From NCBI GenBank assembly GCA_021204905.1, contig JAJPYN010000019.1, positions 62,001-126,000 on the forward strand: a stretch of 64,000 nucleotides of DNA, given 5' to 3'. This DNA is from Prevotella sp. (GTDB taxonomy: Bacteria > Bacteroidota > Bacteroidia > Bacteroidales > Bacteroidaceae). The position numbers and the translations under genes were made by a program. Below, piece after piece: positions 53,488 to 61,906 of the stretch (position 1 is the stretch's first letter; every line of letters begins with the position of its first letter). The notes beneath the pieces were generated by a model. It was not told where the DNA came from. It searched no databases and worked only from the letters and a program-made list of their open reading frames with translations.

Positions 53488-53521
53488 CAAAGTTAACAAA
53501 ATTTCCGCAAACCGCAGCAAA
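53488..53521 (-). promoter_or_regulatory. Promoter of the sppA operon
   Basis: Minus-strand TTTG (complement at 53518-53521), a 22-base spacer and TAACTTTG (complement at 53488-53495). The spacer is slightly longer than usual. Confidence 0.55.
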
Positions 53522-53544
53522 CAGGCTGAAATTCAAGCCGCCGC

Positions 53545-53561
53545 TTGGCACGATTTTTGCT
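53545..53561 (+). promoter_or_regulatory. Sigma-54 type promoter in front of grpE
   Basis: TTGGCACG (53545-53552), four bases, then TTGCT (53557-53561) match the sigma-54 consensus YTGGCACG-N4-TTGCW at every defined position. Transcription would start near 53572, leaving a leader of about 18 bases before the grpE ATG at 53590. No TAnnTTTG box for the housekeeping sigma factor was found on this strand. Confidence 0.75.
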
Positions 53562-53589
53562 ACACCCAACCGGACAATTCACCACGATT

Positions 53590-54153
53590 ATGAGCAAAAA
53601 AGACAAGAATAAAAACGCTGCGGCCGACGCTAATGCCGACGCTGCAAACGTTGCGGAAAGCCCCGCGGAGAACGCTGCGGAGAATGCTTCGCAAGAGGCG
53701 AAAGACCCTCTGGATATTGCGCTCGGCGAGATTGAGGAACTCAAAAAGCAGTTGCTCTATAAAGCCGCCGAATTCGAGAATTTCCGCAAACGCACGCTCG
53801 CCGAGAAGACCGAACTCATCCTCAACGGCGGGCAAAACGTCGTGAAGGCTATCCTGCCCGTTGTCGACGACATGGAGCGCGCCATAGAGACCGCCGGCAA
53901 GATCGGCGACATCGCCGCCTTGGAGGAAGGTTGGGAGCTCATCGCGAAGAAACTGATGAAGGTGCTCGAGGGCCTTGGCGTGAAGAAAATGGATGTTGCC
54001 GGCGCCGATTTCGACACCGATTTCCACGAGGCCGTCGCGCTGGTGCCTGTCGATGACGACGCGAAGAAAGGTAAGGTAATCGATTGTGTTCAAGCGGGTT
54101 ACGTGATCAACGACAAGGTGCTGCGCCACGCGAAAGTGGCCGTCGGGCAATAA
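53590..54153 (+). CDS. grpE: Nucleotide exchange factor GrpE
   Basis: GrpE releases ADP from DnaK in the chaperone cycle. The 187-residue protein has an Ala/Glu/Asn-rich N-terminal tail, a long coiled coil (about 45-85, with EIEELKKQLLYKAAEFENFRKR) and a C-terminal beta domain with TDFHEAVALVPV and VIDCVQAGYVINDKVLRHAKVAV. I chose the ATG at 53590, which follows the sigma-54-like promoter. dnaJ starts 27 bases later. dnaK is not in the window. Confidence 0.95.
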   Translation: MSKKDKNKNAAADANADAANVAESPAENAAENASQEAKDPLDIALGEIEELKKQLLYKAAEFENFRKRTLAEKTELILNGGQNVVKAILPVVDDMERAIETAGKIGDIAALEEGWELIAKKLMKVLEGLGVKKMDVAGADFDTDFHEAVALVPVDDDAKKGKVIDCVQAGYVINDKVLRHAKVAVGQ

Positions 54154-54180
54154 GCCGGCAAAGAGAAAATTCAATCGATT

Positions 54181-55371
54181 ATGGCCAAGCGAGATTACTA
54201 CGAAGTGCTGGGTGTGGGCAAGCAGGCCACCGACCAAGAGATAAAGTCGGCGTACAGGAAAATCGCCATCAAGTACCACCCCGACAGGCAGACCGGCAAG
54301 AGCGATGCCGAGAAGAAGGACGCTGAGGAGAAGTTCAAAGAGGCGGCCGAGGCATACGCCGTGCTCTCCGACAAGACCAAGCGCCAGCAGTACGACCAGT
54401 TCGGCTTCAACGGCCCCAACGTCGGCGGCGCGGGAGGCTTCGGCGGCGGCTTCGGCGGCTTCTCGTCGATGGACGATATTTTCTCCGCATTCGGCGACAT
54501 CTTCGGCGGCCACGGCGGCTTCGGCGATGCGTTCGGCTTCGGCTCAAGCCAACGTTCGCGACAAGGGCGGCGCATATATAAAGGGTCTGACCTGCGGATA
54601 AAGGTGCGGCTCACGCTCGAGGAGGTGAACAGCGGCGTAACGAAGAAGCTCAAAGTGAAGAAAGACGTGCGCTGCGCACATTGCAACGGCTCGGGCAGTG
54701 CCGACGGCGGCGCGGCGGAGACATGCAGGGCGTGCGGCGGCTCCGGCGTGGTTTACCGCACGCAACAGAGCATGTTCGGCATGATGCAGACGCAATCGGA
54801 ATGCCCCACATGCCGCGGCGAAGGCACTGTTATTAAAAACAAATGCCGGGCGTGCGGCGGCACAGGCGTGGTGAAAGGCGAGGAGGTCATCGAGGTGAAC
54901 ATCCCCGCAGGCGTCGGCGACGGCATGGTGGTTACGGCGCAGGGCAAGGGCAATGCCGGTCCGCGCGGCGGCGTTAGCGGCGACATCCAGATTTACATCG
55001 AGGAGGCGCCCCACCCCGTTTTCATCCGCGACGGTCAGGACCTCATTTACAACCTGCTGCTCGACTTCCCCACGGCGGCGCTCGGCGGACAGGTGGAAAT
55101 TCCCGTCATCGAAGGCAAAAAGGTGATGATAAAAATCGAGCCAGGCACGCAACCCGGCAAGACGCTGCGGCTGCGCGGCAAAGGTCTTCCGGCGGTGAGG
55201 GGTTACGGCTCGGGCAACGGCGATCTGCTTGTGAATATTAGCGTTTTCGTGCCGAAGACCCTCACGCGCGAGGAGCGTAACGCCATCGAGAACCTTCGCG
55301 GCAGCAGCAATTTCCAAGGCGACAGCAGCACGAAAAAAAGCATCTTCGACCGCTTCCGGCAATATTTTTAA
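54181..55371 (+). CDS. dnaJ: Chaperone DnaJ
   Basis: DnaJ delivers substrates to DnaK and stimulates its ATPase. The 396-residue protein has a J domain with HPD at 33-35, a Gly/Phe-rich region (about 83-122) and four zinc motifs: CAHCNGSG (165-172), CRACGGSG (182-189), CPTCRGEG (208-215) and CRACGGTG (222-229). Substrate-binding C-terminal domains follow. It is co-transcribed with grpE. Confidence 0.97.
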   Translation: MAKRDYYEVLGVGKQATDQEIKSAYRKIAIKYHPDRQTGKSDAEKKDAEEKFKEAAEAYAVLSDKTKRQQYDQFGFNGPNVGGAGGFGGGFGGFSSMDDIFSAFGDIFGGHGGFGDAFGFGSSQRSRQGRRIYKGSDLRIKVRLTLEEVNSGVTKKLKVKKDVRCAHCNGSGSADGGAAETCRACGGSGVVYRTQQSMFGMMQTQSECPTCRGEGTVIKNKCRACGGTGVVKGEEVIEVNIPAGVGDGMVVTAQGKGNAGPRGGVSGDIQIYIEEAPHPVFIRDGQDLIYNLLLDFPTAALGGQVEIPVIEGKKVMIKIEPGTQPGKTLRLRGKGLPAVRGYGSGNGDLLVNISVFVPKTLTREERNAIENLRGSSNFQGDSSTKKSIFDRFRQYF

Positions 55372-55381
55372 TTCATAGTTC

Positions 55382-56683
55382 ATGCACACTTACGCCGAAG
55401 TCATCGACTACCTTTACCACGCGGCGCCCGCCTTCGAGAAAACGGGTGCTGCGGCGTATAAGGAGGGTATGGCGAACACCATCGCGCTCGACAATCATTT
55501 CGGCAACCCCCACCGACATTACGCCGTGATCCACGTCGCGGGCACCAACGGCAAGGGCAGTTGCTCGCACACGCTTGCCGCGATCTTGCAGCGCCAAGGC
55601 TTGCGCACGGGCTTGTACACCTCGCCGCACCTGCTCGATTTCCGCGAGCGCATCCGCGTGGACGGCGTGCCGGTTCCGGAAGAAAGGGTCATCCGTTTCG
55701 TTGAGGAGGAGCGCGCCTTTTTCGAACCCCTTCACCCGAGTTTCTTCGAGCTGACCACCGCGCTGGCGTTCAAATATTTCGAAGAAGAAAAGGTCGACAT
55801 CGCCGTCGTTGAAGTAGGGCTCGGCGGCAGGCTCGACTGCACGAACGTCGTCAAGCCCTTGCTGTCGGTGATCACGAACATCAGTCTCGACCACACGCAG
55901 TTTCTCGGCGACACGCTTGCCAAAATCGCGGCCGAGAAGGCGGGCATCATTAAGGAAAACACGCCGTGCATCATTGGCGAAATTCATCCTGAGACGCGTC
56001 CTGTCTTCGAGCGTATCGCCGCCGCACGCCACGCCCCGATTTATTTCGCCGACGAGCTGCTTGCCGAGGCTATATCCGATGGAAAAATGGCTATTGCCGA
56101 AAGCTTGTTCGAGCTGAAAGGCGCTTGCCAGAAGCGCAACATCAGGACCATCCTCGCCGCCGTGAAACTGCTGCGCCGGCAAATGGCCATTAGCGACGAC
56201 GCGATAACGGGCGGCCTCGCGCAAGTGTGCGAACTGACAGGCTTGGCCGGGCGCTGGCAAACGGTTAACCAACAGCCGCTGGTCGTTTGCGACACGGGCC
56301 ATAACCTCGCCGGTTGGCAGTTGCTCGCGCCGCAGATCAAGGCCGTTTACAAGGAGAAGAAACGCTTGTCGAAAGGCCGGTCAGCGCTGAAAATCGTGTT
56401 CGGCATGGTCGACGACAAGGATGTTAGCGGCGTGATGGACCTGCTGCCGCGGGATGCCGAATATTTTTTCTGCCAAGCCGGCATAAAACGCGCTATTGAG
56501 GCCCGAAAGCTTGTCAAAATGGCAGAAGGCAAGGGTCTGCGCGGCACGCCCTACCCCACCGTCGGCGAGGCTTACGCTGCGGCGCTTCGGGCTGCTTGCA
56601 ACGATGATTTCATCTTTGTCGGCGGCAGTTCCTACGTCGTGGCGGATTTCCTTTGTTTCATTTCCCGCACTTCGCAACCTTAA
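55382..56683 (+). CDS. folC: Bifunctional folylpolyglutamate/dihydrofolate synthase
   Basis: FolC adds glutamate to dihydropteroate and to folates, using ATP. The 433-residue protein has the P-loop VAGTNGKGS (52-60), the YTSPHLLDFRERI segment, VEVGLGGRLDCTNV and, near 300, DTGHNLAG, all characteristic of the Mur-ligase-like family. It starts 10 bases after dnaJ. A gap of about 105 bases separates it from the galactose locus. Confidence 0.94.
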   Translation: MHTYAEVIDYLYHAAPAFEKTGAAAYKEGMANTIALDNHFGNPHRHYAVIHVAGTNGKGSCSHTLAAILQRQGLRTGLYTSPHLLDFRERIRVDGVPVPEERVIRFVEEERAFFEPLHPSFFELTTALAFKYFEEEKVDIAVVEVGLGGRLDCTNVVKPLLSVITNISLDHTQFLGDTLAKIAAEKAGIIKENTPCIIGEIHPETRPVFERIAAARHAPIYFADELLAEAISDGKMAIAESLFELKGACQKRNIRTILAAVKLLRRQMAISDDAITGGLAQVCELTGLAGRWQTVNQQPLVVCDTGHNLAGWQLLAPQIKAVYKEKKRLSKGRSALKIVFGMVDDKDVSGVMDLLPRDAEYFFCQAGIKRAIEARKLVKMAEGKGLRGTPYPTVGEAYAAALRAACNDDFIFVGGSSYVVADFLCFISRTSQP

Positions 56684-56725
56684 TTGTTTTTAACGCGCCG
56701 CATTACAATTTTTTGCGCGCTTTCT

Positions 56726-56757
56726 CTTGCTCTGCCAAAATAATTTGAGTTACTTTG
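56726..56757 (+). promoter_or_regulatory. Possible promoter of the galactose locus
   Basis: CTTG (56726-56729), a 21-base spacer and TACTTTG (56751-56757) resemble the Bacteroidota promoter, but the -7 box is one T short. No operator motif was identified. Confidence 0.35.
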
Positions 56758-56788
56758 CTTCATTAAGCAAACTAAAAACTTGAATTAT

Positions 56789-57880
56789 ATGACACACTTG
56801 ACAGAGACGGACTATCTGTGTGGTCTGAAGAAAGAGGACTTTCAGACCACTATAGACGGGAAAGAAGTGAACCTTTACATTCTCAAAAACAGCGCCGGCG
56901 CGGAGGCGGCAATCACCAATTACGGCGGCGCGCTGGTGGCGATTATGGTGCCCGACCGCGACGGCAATTACGCCAACGTCGTTCAGGGACACGACAACAT
57001 CAAGGGCGTTGTCGACAGTCCGGAACCCTATCTCTCCACCCTCATCGGGCGTTACGGCAACCGCATTGCCAAGGGCCGGTTCCAGCTCAACGGCAAGGAA
57101 TACAACCTCGCCATCAACAACGGTCCCAACGCGCTCCACGGCGGCAAACGCGGCTGGAACGCAAGGGTGTGGGACGCCATACAGATGAACGAGCGCGAGC
57201 TGTCGCTGACCTACATCTCGGCTTACGGCGAGGAGGGTTATACGGGCGAAGTGAAGACCTTCGTTACGTACACATGGACCGATGAGAACGAGCTGATTAT
57301 CAATTACCTCGCCCAGACCAACAAAAAGACTATCATCAACCTTACCAACCACGCGTTCTTCTCCCTTGCCGGCATCGCCAACCCCACGCCGGCGGTGGAC
57401 GATTTGCTGTGTGAGATCAATGCCGACTTCTTCATTCCCATCGACGAAACGTCAATCCCCACGGGCGAGATCCTGAAAGTGGCGGGCACGCCGTTCGACT
57501 TCCGCACGCCGAAAGCTCTCGGGCGCGACATCGATGCCAACGACGAGCAAATAAAGAACGGCGCGGGCTACGACCATTGCTTTGTCCTGAATAAAAACGA
57601 GGAGGGCGAGTTGTCGTTCGCCGCGCGCATCGTTGAGCCGAAGAGCGGCAGGACGATGGAGGTCTATACCACGGAGCCGGGCGTGCAGCTGTACACCGAC
57701 AACTGGGCTACGGGCTACGAGGGTCAGCTCGGCGCAACGTTCCCGCGCCGCTCGGCGGTTTGTTTCGAGTGCCAGCACTTCCCCGACAGTCCCAACCGGC
57801 CGTATTTCCCGAGCGTGCTGCTGTGTCCCGACAGGAAATACCGCCAGACGACCGTTTACAAATTCGGGGTTGACAAATAA
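56789..57880 (+). CDS. galM: Aldose 1-epimerase (cytosolic mutarotase)
   Basis: GalM interconverts alpha- and beta-galactose so that galactokinase can use it. The 363-residue protein has no signal peptide. Family segments include TNYGGALVAIMVPDRDG, GRYGNRIAKGRF, the catalytic-histidine region NLTNHAFFSLAG and the C-terminal EPGVQLYTDNW, which precedes the catalytic glutamate region. I chose the ATG at 56789. A TTG three codons upstream is less likely. The sugar transporter and galK follow. Confidence 0.93.
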   Translation: MTHLTETDYLCGLKKEDFQTTIDGKEVNLYILKNSAGAEAAITNYGGALVAIMVPDRDGNYANVVQGHDNIKGVVDSPEPYLSTLIGRYGNRIAKGRFQLNGKEYNLAINNGPNALHGGKRGWNARVWDAIQMNERELSLTYISAYGEEGYTGEVKTFVTYTWTDENELIINYLAQTNKKTIINLTNHAFFSLAGIANPTPAVDDLLCEINADFFIPIDETSIPTGEILKVAGTPFDFRTPKALGRDIDANDEQIKNGAGYDHCFVLNKNEEGELSFAARIVEPKSGRTMEVYTTEPGVQLYTDNWATGYEGQLGATFPRRSAVCFECQHFPDSPNRPYFPSVLLCPDRKYRQTTVYKFGVDK

Positions 57881-57971
57881 TTTTTCAACAAGGGCATTTG
57901 CGTTTGAAAAAGGTTGAAACCCCCTTTGTTTATTATACCTTACAGCGACTGATAATTAAACAACAATAACT

Positions 57972-59312
57972 ATGACACAACAGAAAAACAACAGCAAAGT
58001 TATCGCGATAATTGCGATGATGTTCCTTTTCGCGATGGTCGCCTTCGTAACCAATATGGCGGCGCCGTTCGGCAACATCTGGGGCTACCAGTACAGCTGG
58101 GCCGGCATGATGGGCAATATGATGAACTTCGCGGCCTACCTCTTTATGGGCATCCCCGCGGGCAAGATGCTCGCCACGGTGGGCTATAAGAAAACGGCGC
58201 TGAGTGCCATCGCGGTGGGCTTCATCGGTCTCGCCGTACAGTACGTCAGCAGCATCACCGGCGCAGGCGTCATCGTGGCCGGAAATGTTTGCCTTAATTT
58301 CATCATCTACCTGCTCGGCGCATTCATCTGCGGTTTCAGCGTGTGCATGCTCAACACCGTTGTCAACCCGATGCTTAACACGCTCGGCGGCGGCGGCAAC
58401 CGCGGCAACCAGTACATCCAGATCGGCGGGTCGCTCAACTCGCTTGCTGCGACGCTGACACCTATGCTCGCCGGCATCCTCGTCGGAACGGTTACGAAGG
58501 ACACCTCGATGGACGATGTTGCTCCGCTGCTGTTCATCGGCATGGGCGTGTTCCTCTTCGCATTCATCGTCATCTCTTTCGTCAAAGTGCCCGAACCCGC
58601 GCTCGAACGCGCGAAAGCAGAGAAGGCCGCAGGCGTGAAGAAGGAGAAGGACACGCACAGCGCATGGTCGTTCCGCCATTTCACCCTCGGCGCGATTGCG
58701 ATTTTCCTGTATGTGGGCATAGAAATCGGCATCCCGAACGTGATGAACCACTGGCTGAGTTTGCCCACGGAAGCCGGCGGCATCGGCGACTTTGAAGGTG
58801 CGGCAACGCTGGCCGGCTCATTGGCGGCAATCTACTGGCTGCTGATGCTCGTGGGGCGTTTCACAAGCTCGTTCATCAGCAGCGTTGTCTCCACGCGCGC
58901 GCAGATGATCACGGTTTGCACCGTCGGCATAATCCTCATCCTCATCGCCATCTTCATGCCCGTTTCGGCAACGATGTCTATGAAGTTCGACTGGGGCTTC
59001 CTCGCCGTCAACGGACAATTCCCCATCAAGTGCCTCTTCTTCATCCTCTGCGGCCTGTGCACCTCCGTGATGTGGGGCGGCATCTTCAACCTCTGCGTCG
59101 AAGGGCTCGGCAAATACACCGAACAGGCCTCGGGAATATTTATGATGCTCGTTGTCGGCGGCGGCGTGATGCCTCTGATACAAGAAAATCTCCTCGCCCA
59201 CACCATCGGCTACGTGGAGAGCTACTGGCTGATAGTGCTCATGCTGGCCTACCTGCTCTACTACGCGCTCATCGGCTGCAAGAACGTCAACAAGGATATT
59301 AAGGTGGACTAA
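57972..59312 (+). CDS. MFS sugar transporter, probable glucose/galactose permease
   Basis: A 446-residue inner-membrane transporter with 12 predicted helices. Position between galM and galK, and segments such as PFGNIWGYQYSWAGMMGNMM and NTVVNPMLNTLGGGGNRGNQ, fit the Bacteroidota sugar:cation symporters related to FucP. It probably imports galactose (or glucose) from the periplasm. I recall the same galM-transporter-galK order in Bacteroides. Confidence 0.85.
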   Translation: MTQQKNNSKVIAIIAMMFLFAMVAFVTNMAAPFGNIWGYQYSWAGMMGNMMNFAAYLFMGIPAGKMLATVGYKKTALSAIAVGFIGLAVQYVSSITGAGVIVAGNVCLNFIIYLLGAFICGFSVCMLNTVVNPMLNTLGGGGNRGNQYIQIGGSLNSLAATLTPMLAGILVGTVTKDTSMDDVAPLLFIGMGVFLFAFIVISFVKVPEPALERAKAEKAAGVKKEKDTHSAWSFRHFTLGAIAIFLYVGIEIGIPNVMNHWLSLPTEAGGIGDFEGAATLAGSLAAIYWLLMLVGRFTSSFISSVVSTRAQMITVCTVGIILILIAIFMPVSATMSMKFDWGFLAVNGQFPIKCLFFILCGLCTSVMWGGIFNLCVEGLGKYTEQASGIFMMLVVGGGVMPLIQENLLAHTIGYVESYWLIVLMLAYLLYYALIGCKNVNKDIKVD

Positions 59313-59339
59313 GTTTAATCATTAACAATATAAAAAATT

Positions 59340-60500
59340 ATGGATATAGAGAAAGTAAGAAGTCGCTTCGTAAAGCATTTCGACGGCAAGACAGGCAACG
59401 TTTATTTCGCGCCGGGACGCATCAACCTTATCGGCGAGCACACCGACTACAACGGCGGGTTCGTGTTCCCCGGCGCCGTGAACTGCGGCATCATGGCTGA
59501 GGCGCGCGCCAACGACACGAAGACCGTCATGGCGTATTCCATCGACCTGAAAGACCGCGTGGAATGGAAGATTGACGACGAGGAAGGGCCGAAAGCGACG
59601 TGGGCGCGCTACATCTACGGTATGATGCGGGAGTTCATCGACCTCGGCGTCGACGTGCAAGGCTTTAACATCGCCTTCACGGGAGATGTGCCGCTCGGTG
59701 CCGGCATGTCGTCGTCAGCAGCCTTGGAGGTGTGCATCGGCGTGGCGTTGAACGACCTTTTCGCCGACAATAAGATAACGACGTGGCAGATTGTGCTGGC
59801 GGGACAGGCGACGGAGCATAAATATGTGGGCGTCAACTGCGGCATAATGGACCAGTTCGCCTCCGCCTTCGGTAAGACAGGCAAGCTGATGCGGCTCGAC
59901 TGCAACTCGTCGGAGTTCGAATATTACCCCTTCGAGCCGAACGGATATAAGTTGGTTCTGATCAATTCTTGCGTGAAGCATGAGCTGGTGGGCTCGCCGT
60001 ACAACGACCGCCGCAAGTCGTGCGAGAATGTCGTGAAAGCTGTGGCGGAGCTGCACCCGGGACTGCCCGTGAAGACCCTGCGCGACTGCACGTGGGAGAA
60101 CCTTGACGAGGTGAAAAACATTTGCAGCGCGGAGGACATACAGCGCGCCACATACGTCCTCGGCGAGAAGGACCGCGTGCTGGCTGTCTGCGATGCCCTC
60201 GTCAAAGGCGACTACGAGGAGGTGGGCAAGCAGATGTACCTCACACACCGCGGCCTGTCGAAGGACTATGAGGTGTCTTGCGAGGAGCTCGACTACCTTA
60301 ACGACATCGCCAAGGAATGCGGCGTAACGGGCTCGCGCATCATGGGCGGCGGCTTCGGAGGCTGCACGATCAACCTTGTCAAGGATGCCGTTTACGACAC
60401 GTTCATCAAGACCGCCGCGGCGAAGTTTAAGGCTAAATACAAGAAAGAACCGGTCGTCATTCCCGTCATCATCGGCGACGGCGGACGCAGGATATTCTAA
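59340..60500 (+). CDS. galK: Galactokinase
   Basis: GalK phosphorylates alpha-D-galactose at C1 with ATP, the entry to the Leloir pathway. The 386-residue protein has the galactokinase signature GRINLIGEHTDYNGG (26-40), the GHMP ATP loop PLGAGMSSSAALE (118-130) and the third motif MGGGFGGCTINL near the C-terminus. galT and galE are not in this window. Confidence 0.97.
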   Translation: MDIEKVRSRFVKHFDGKTGNVYFAPGRINLIGEHTDYNGGFVFPGAVNCGIMAEARANDTKTVMAYSIDLKDRVEWKIDDEEGPKATWARYIYGMMREFIDLGVDVQGFNIAFTGDVPLGAGMSSSAALEVCIGVALNDLFADNKITTWQIVLAGQATEHKYVGVNCGIMDQFASAFGKTGKLMRLDCNSSEFEYYPFEPNGYKLVLINSCVKHELVGSPYNDRRKSCENVVKAVAELHPGLPVKTLRDCTWENLDEVKNICSAEDIQRATYVLGEKDRVLAVCDALVKGDYEEVGKQMYLTHRGLSKDYEVSCEELDYLNDIAKECGVTGSRIMGGGFGGCTINLVKDAVYDTFIKTAAAKFKAKYKKEPVVIPVIIGDGGRRIF

Positions 60501-60549
60501 ACCGATGCTTTACACGGCATTCTAATTCAATGCTTTAACCGGCTTTAAT

Positions 60550-61728
60550 ATGAAACTGAAAAACCTGTTTTACCTCTGCGGGATGGCCGTAGCATTAAGC
60601 CTCGCCGCCTGCGCAAACGGCAACGGCAACCTCACAAAGTCGGGACTGGACCCCGCGAACTACGATACGATCATCGGCGGCAAGCAGGTAGGGCTGTACA
60701 CCATCACCAACGCGGACGGCATGGAGGCGTGCATCACCAACTATGGCGGACGCTTGGTGTCGCTCATGGCGAAGGACAAGGACGGGCAGTTCCGCGATGT
60801 GGTGCTGTCGTATGACAACGTGGCGCAGTTCACCGACTACAAGAACAACCCCAACGACTTCGGTGCGTCGGTCGGCAGATATGCCAATCGCATCAAGGAA
60901 GGCAAGCTGACGGTCGGCGGCAAGCAAATTCAACTGCCGCTAAACAACTTCGGGCATTGTCTGCACGGCGGTCCGACGGGCTGGCAGTACCAAGTCTACG
61001 ACGTCGACGAGGCGCGGTGCAACGACTCCACTATTGTGCTGGTGATGCACTCGCCCGACGGAGACAACGGCTTCCCCGGCAATGTGGAGGCAACGGTAAC
61101 CTACACGCTGACATCCGCCAACACGCTCGACATCACCTTCGACGCCACCACCGACGCGGAGACGGTTATCAACATGACCAACCACTCCTACTTCAACCTG
61201 AGCGGCAACCCGTCCGTGCCCGGCACGAATATGGTGCTGTATATCAACGCCGACAACTACACGCCGACGGACTCGACATACATGACCACGGGCGAGGTGC
61301 GGTCGGTCTACGGCAATCAGTTTGATTTCCGCCAGGCGAAACCGCTTTACACCGTCGTTGCCGACACGACAGGCTACAACGGATTGCAGATAAAGTACGC
61401 CGGAGGATTGGATCACAACTGGTGCCTGAACACCTACAAGGACGGCAAAGGCGACGACACGAAGGTCGCGGCATCGCTCTATTCGCCGGACTCGGGCATC
61501 TTTATGCAGGTCTACACCAACGAGCCGGGGCTGCAATGCTACACCGGCAACTTCCTCGACGGGCAGCACGCCGGCAAGCGCGGCATCCTCTATCCGCAGC
61601 ACGCCTCGGTGTGCCTCGAGACGCAGAAGTATCCCGACTCGCCCAACAAGAAAGACTGGGTGCAGCCCTACCTGAAACCCGGCGAGACGTACCACAGCCA
61701 CGTGGCTTACCGGTTCACCACAAAATGA
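60550..61728 (+). CDS. Aldose 1-epimerase, lipoprotein form
   Basis: A second mutarotase, 392 residues, with a lipoprotein signal (C21 in LSLAAC), so it acts in the periplasm or at a membrane surface. It shares TNYGGRLVSLMAKDKDG, GRYANRIKEGKL, MTNHSYFNLSG and EPGLQCYTGNFLDG with the family. It may equilibrate galactose anomers before uptake by the neighbouring permease, while the galM at 56.8 kb serves the cytosol (inference). It follows galK by 49 bases and ends the locus. Confidence 0.9.
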   Translation: MKLKNLFYLCGMAVALSLAACANGNGNLTKSGLDPANYDTIIGGKQVGLYTITNADGMEACITNYGGRLVSLMAKDKDGQFRDVVLSYDNVAQFTDYKNNPNDFGASVGRYANRIKEGKLTVGGKQIQLPLNNFGHCLHGGPTGWQYQVYDVDEARCNDSTIVLVMHSPDGDNGFPGNVEATVTYTLTSANTLDITFDATTDAETVINMTNHSYFNLSGNPSVPGTNMVLYINADNYTPTDSTYMTTGEVRSVYGNQFDFRQAKPLYTVVADTTGYNGLQIKYAGGLDHNWCLNTYKDGKGDDTKVAASLYSPDSGIFMQVYTNEPGLQCYTGNFLDGQHAGKRGILYPQHASVCLETQKYPDSPNKKDWVQPYLKPGETYHSHVAYRFTTK

Positions 61729-61740
61729 TGTTGCGAAGGT

Positions 61741-61812
61741 CTTAGTTGCTACTGTAATCCCGGCTAAGTTTGCGCCACGAGTATCAGCCTTAGACGTCGC
61801 CTACGTTTCAAC
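61741..61812 (+). repeat. Dispersed intergenic repeat, copy C (72 bases)
   Basis: It begins CTTAGTTGCTACT, contains CCGGCTAAGTTTGCGCCACGAG and ends GTCGCCTACGTTTCAAC. It is closest to copy A, with the same length and the same CTTAG/CTAAG pairing. It starts 12 bases after the stop of the lipoprotein mutarotase. Confidence 0.8.
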
Positions 61813-61850
61813 AATAACGAACTGACTTTCAGCTAATTATACACAAAAAG

Positions 61851-61886
61851 AAAGCCCTTTCCAAAAAACAGGAGGGGGCTTTTTTT
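61851..61886. terminator. Bidirectional rho-independent terminator
   Basis: A 12-bp stem, AAAGCCCTTTCC (61851-61862) against GGAGGGGGCTTT (61871-61882), encloses an 8-base A-rich loop. A run of T follows on the plus strand and AAAAAG precedes it, giving a T run on the minus strand. It serves the convergent mutarotase and FGGY kinase genes. Confidence 0.9.
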
Positions 61887-61906
61887 AATTGTTACTTGCC
61901 TGAAAG

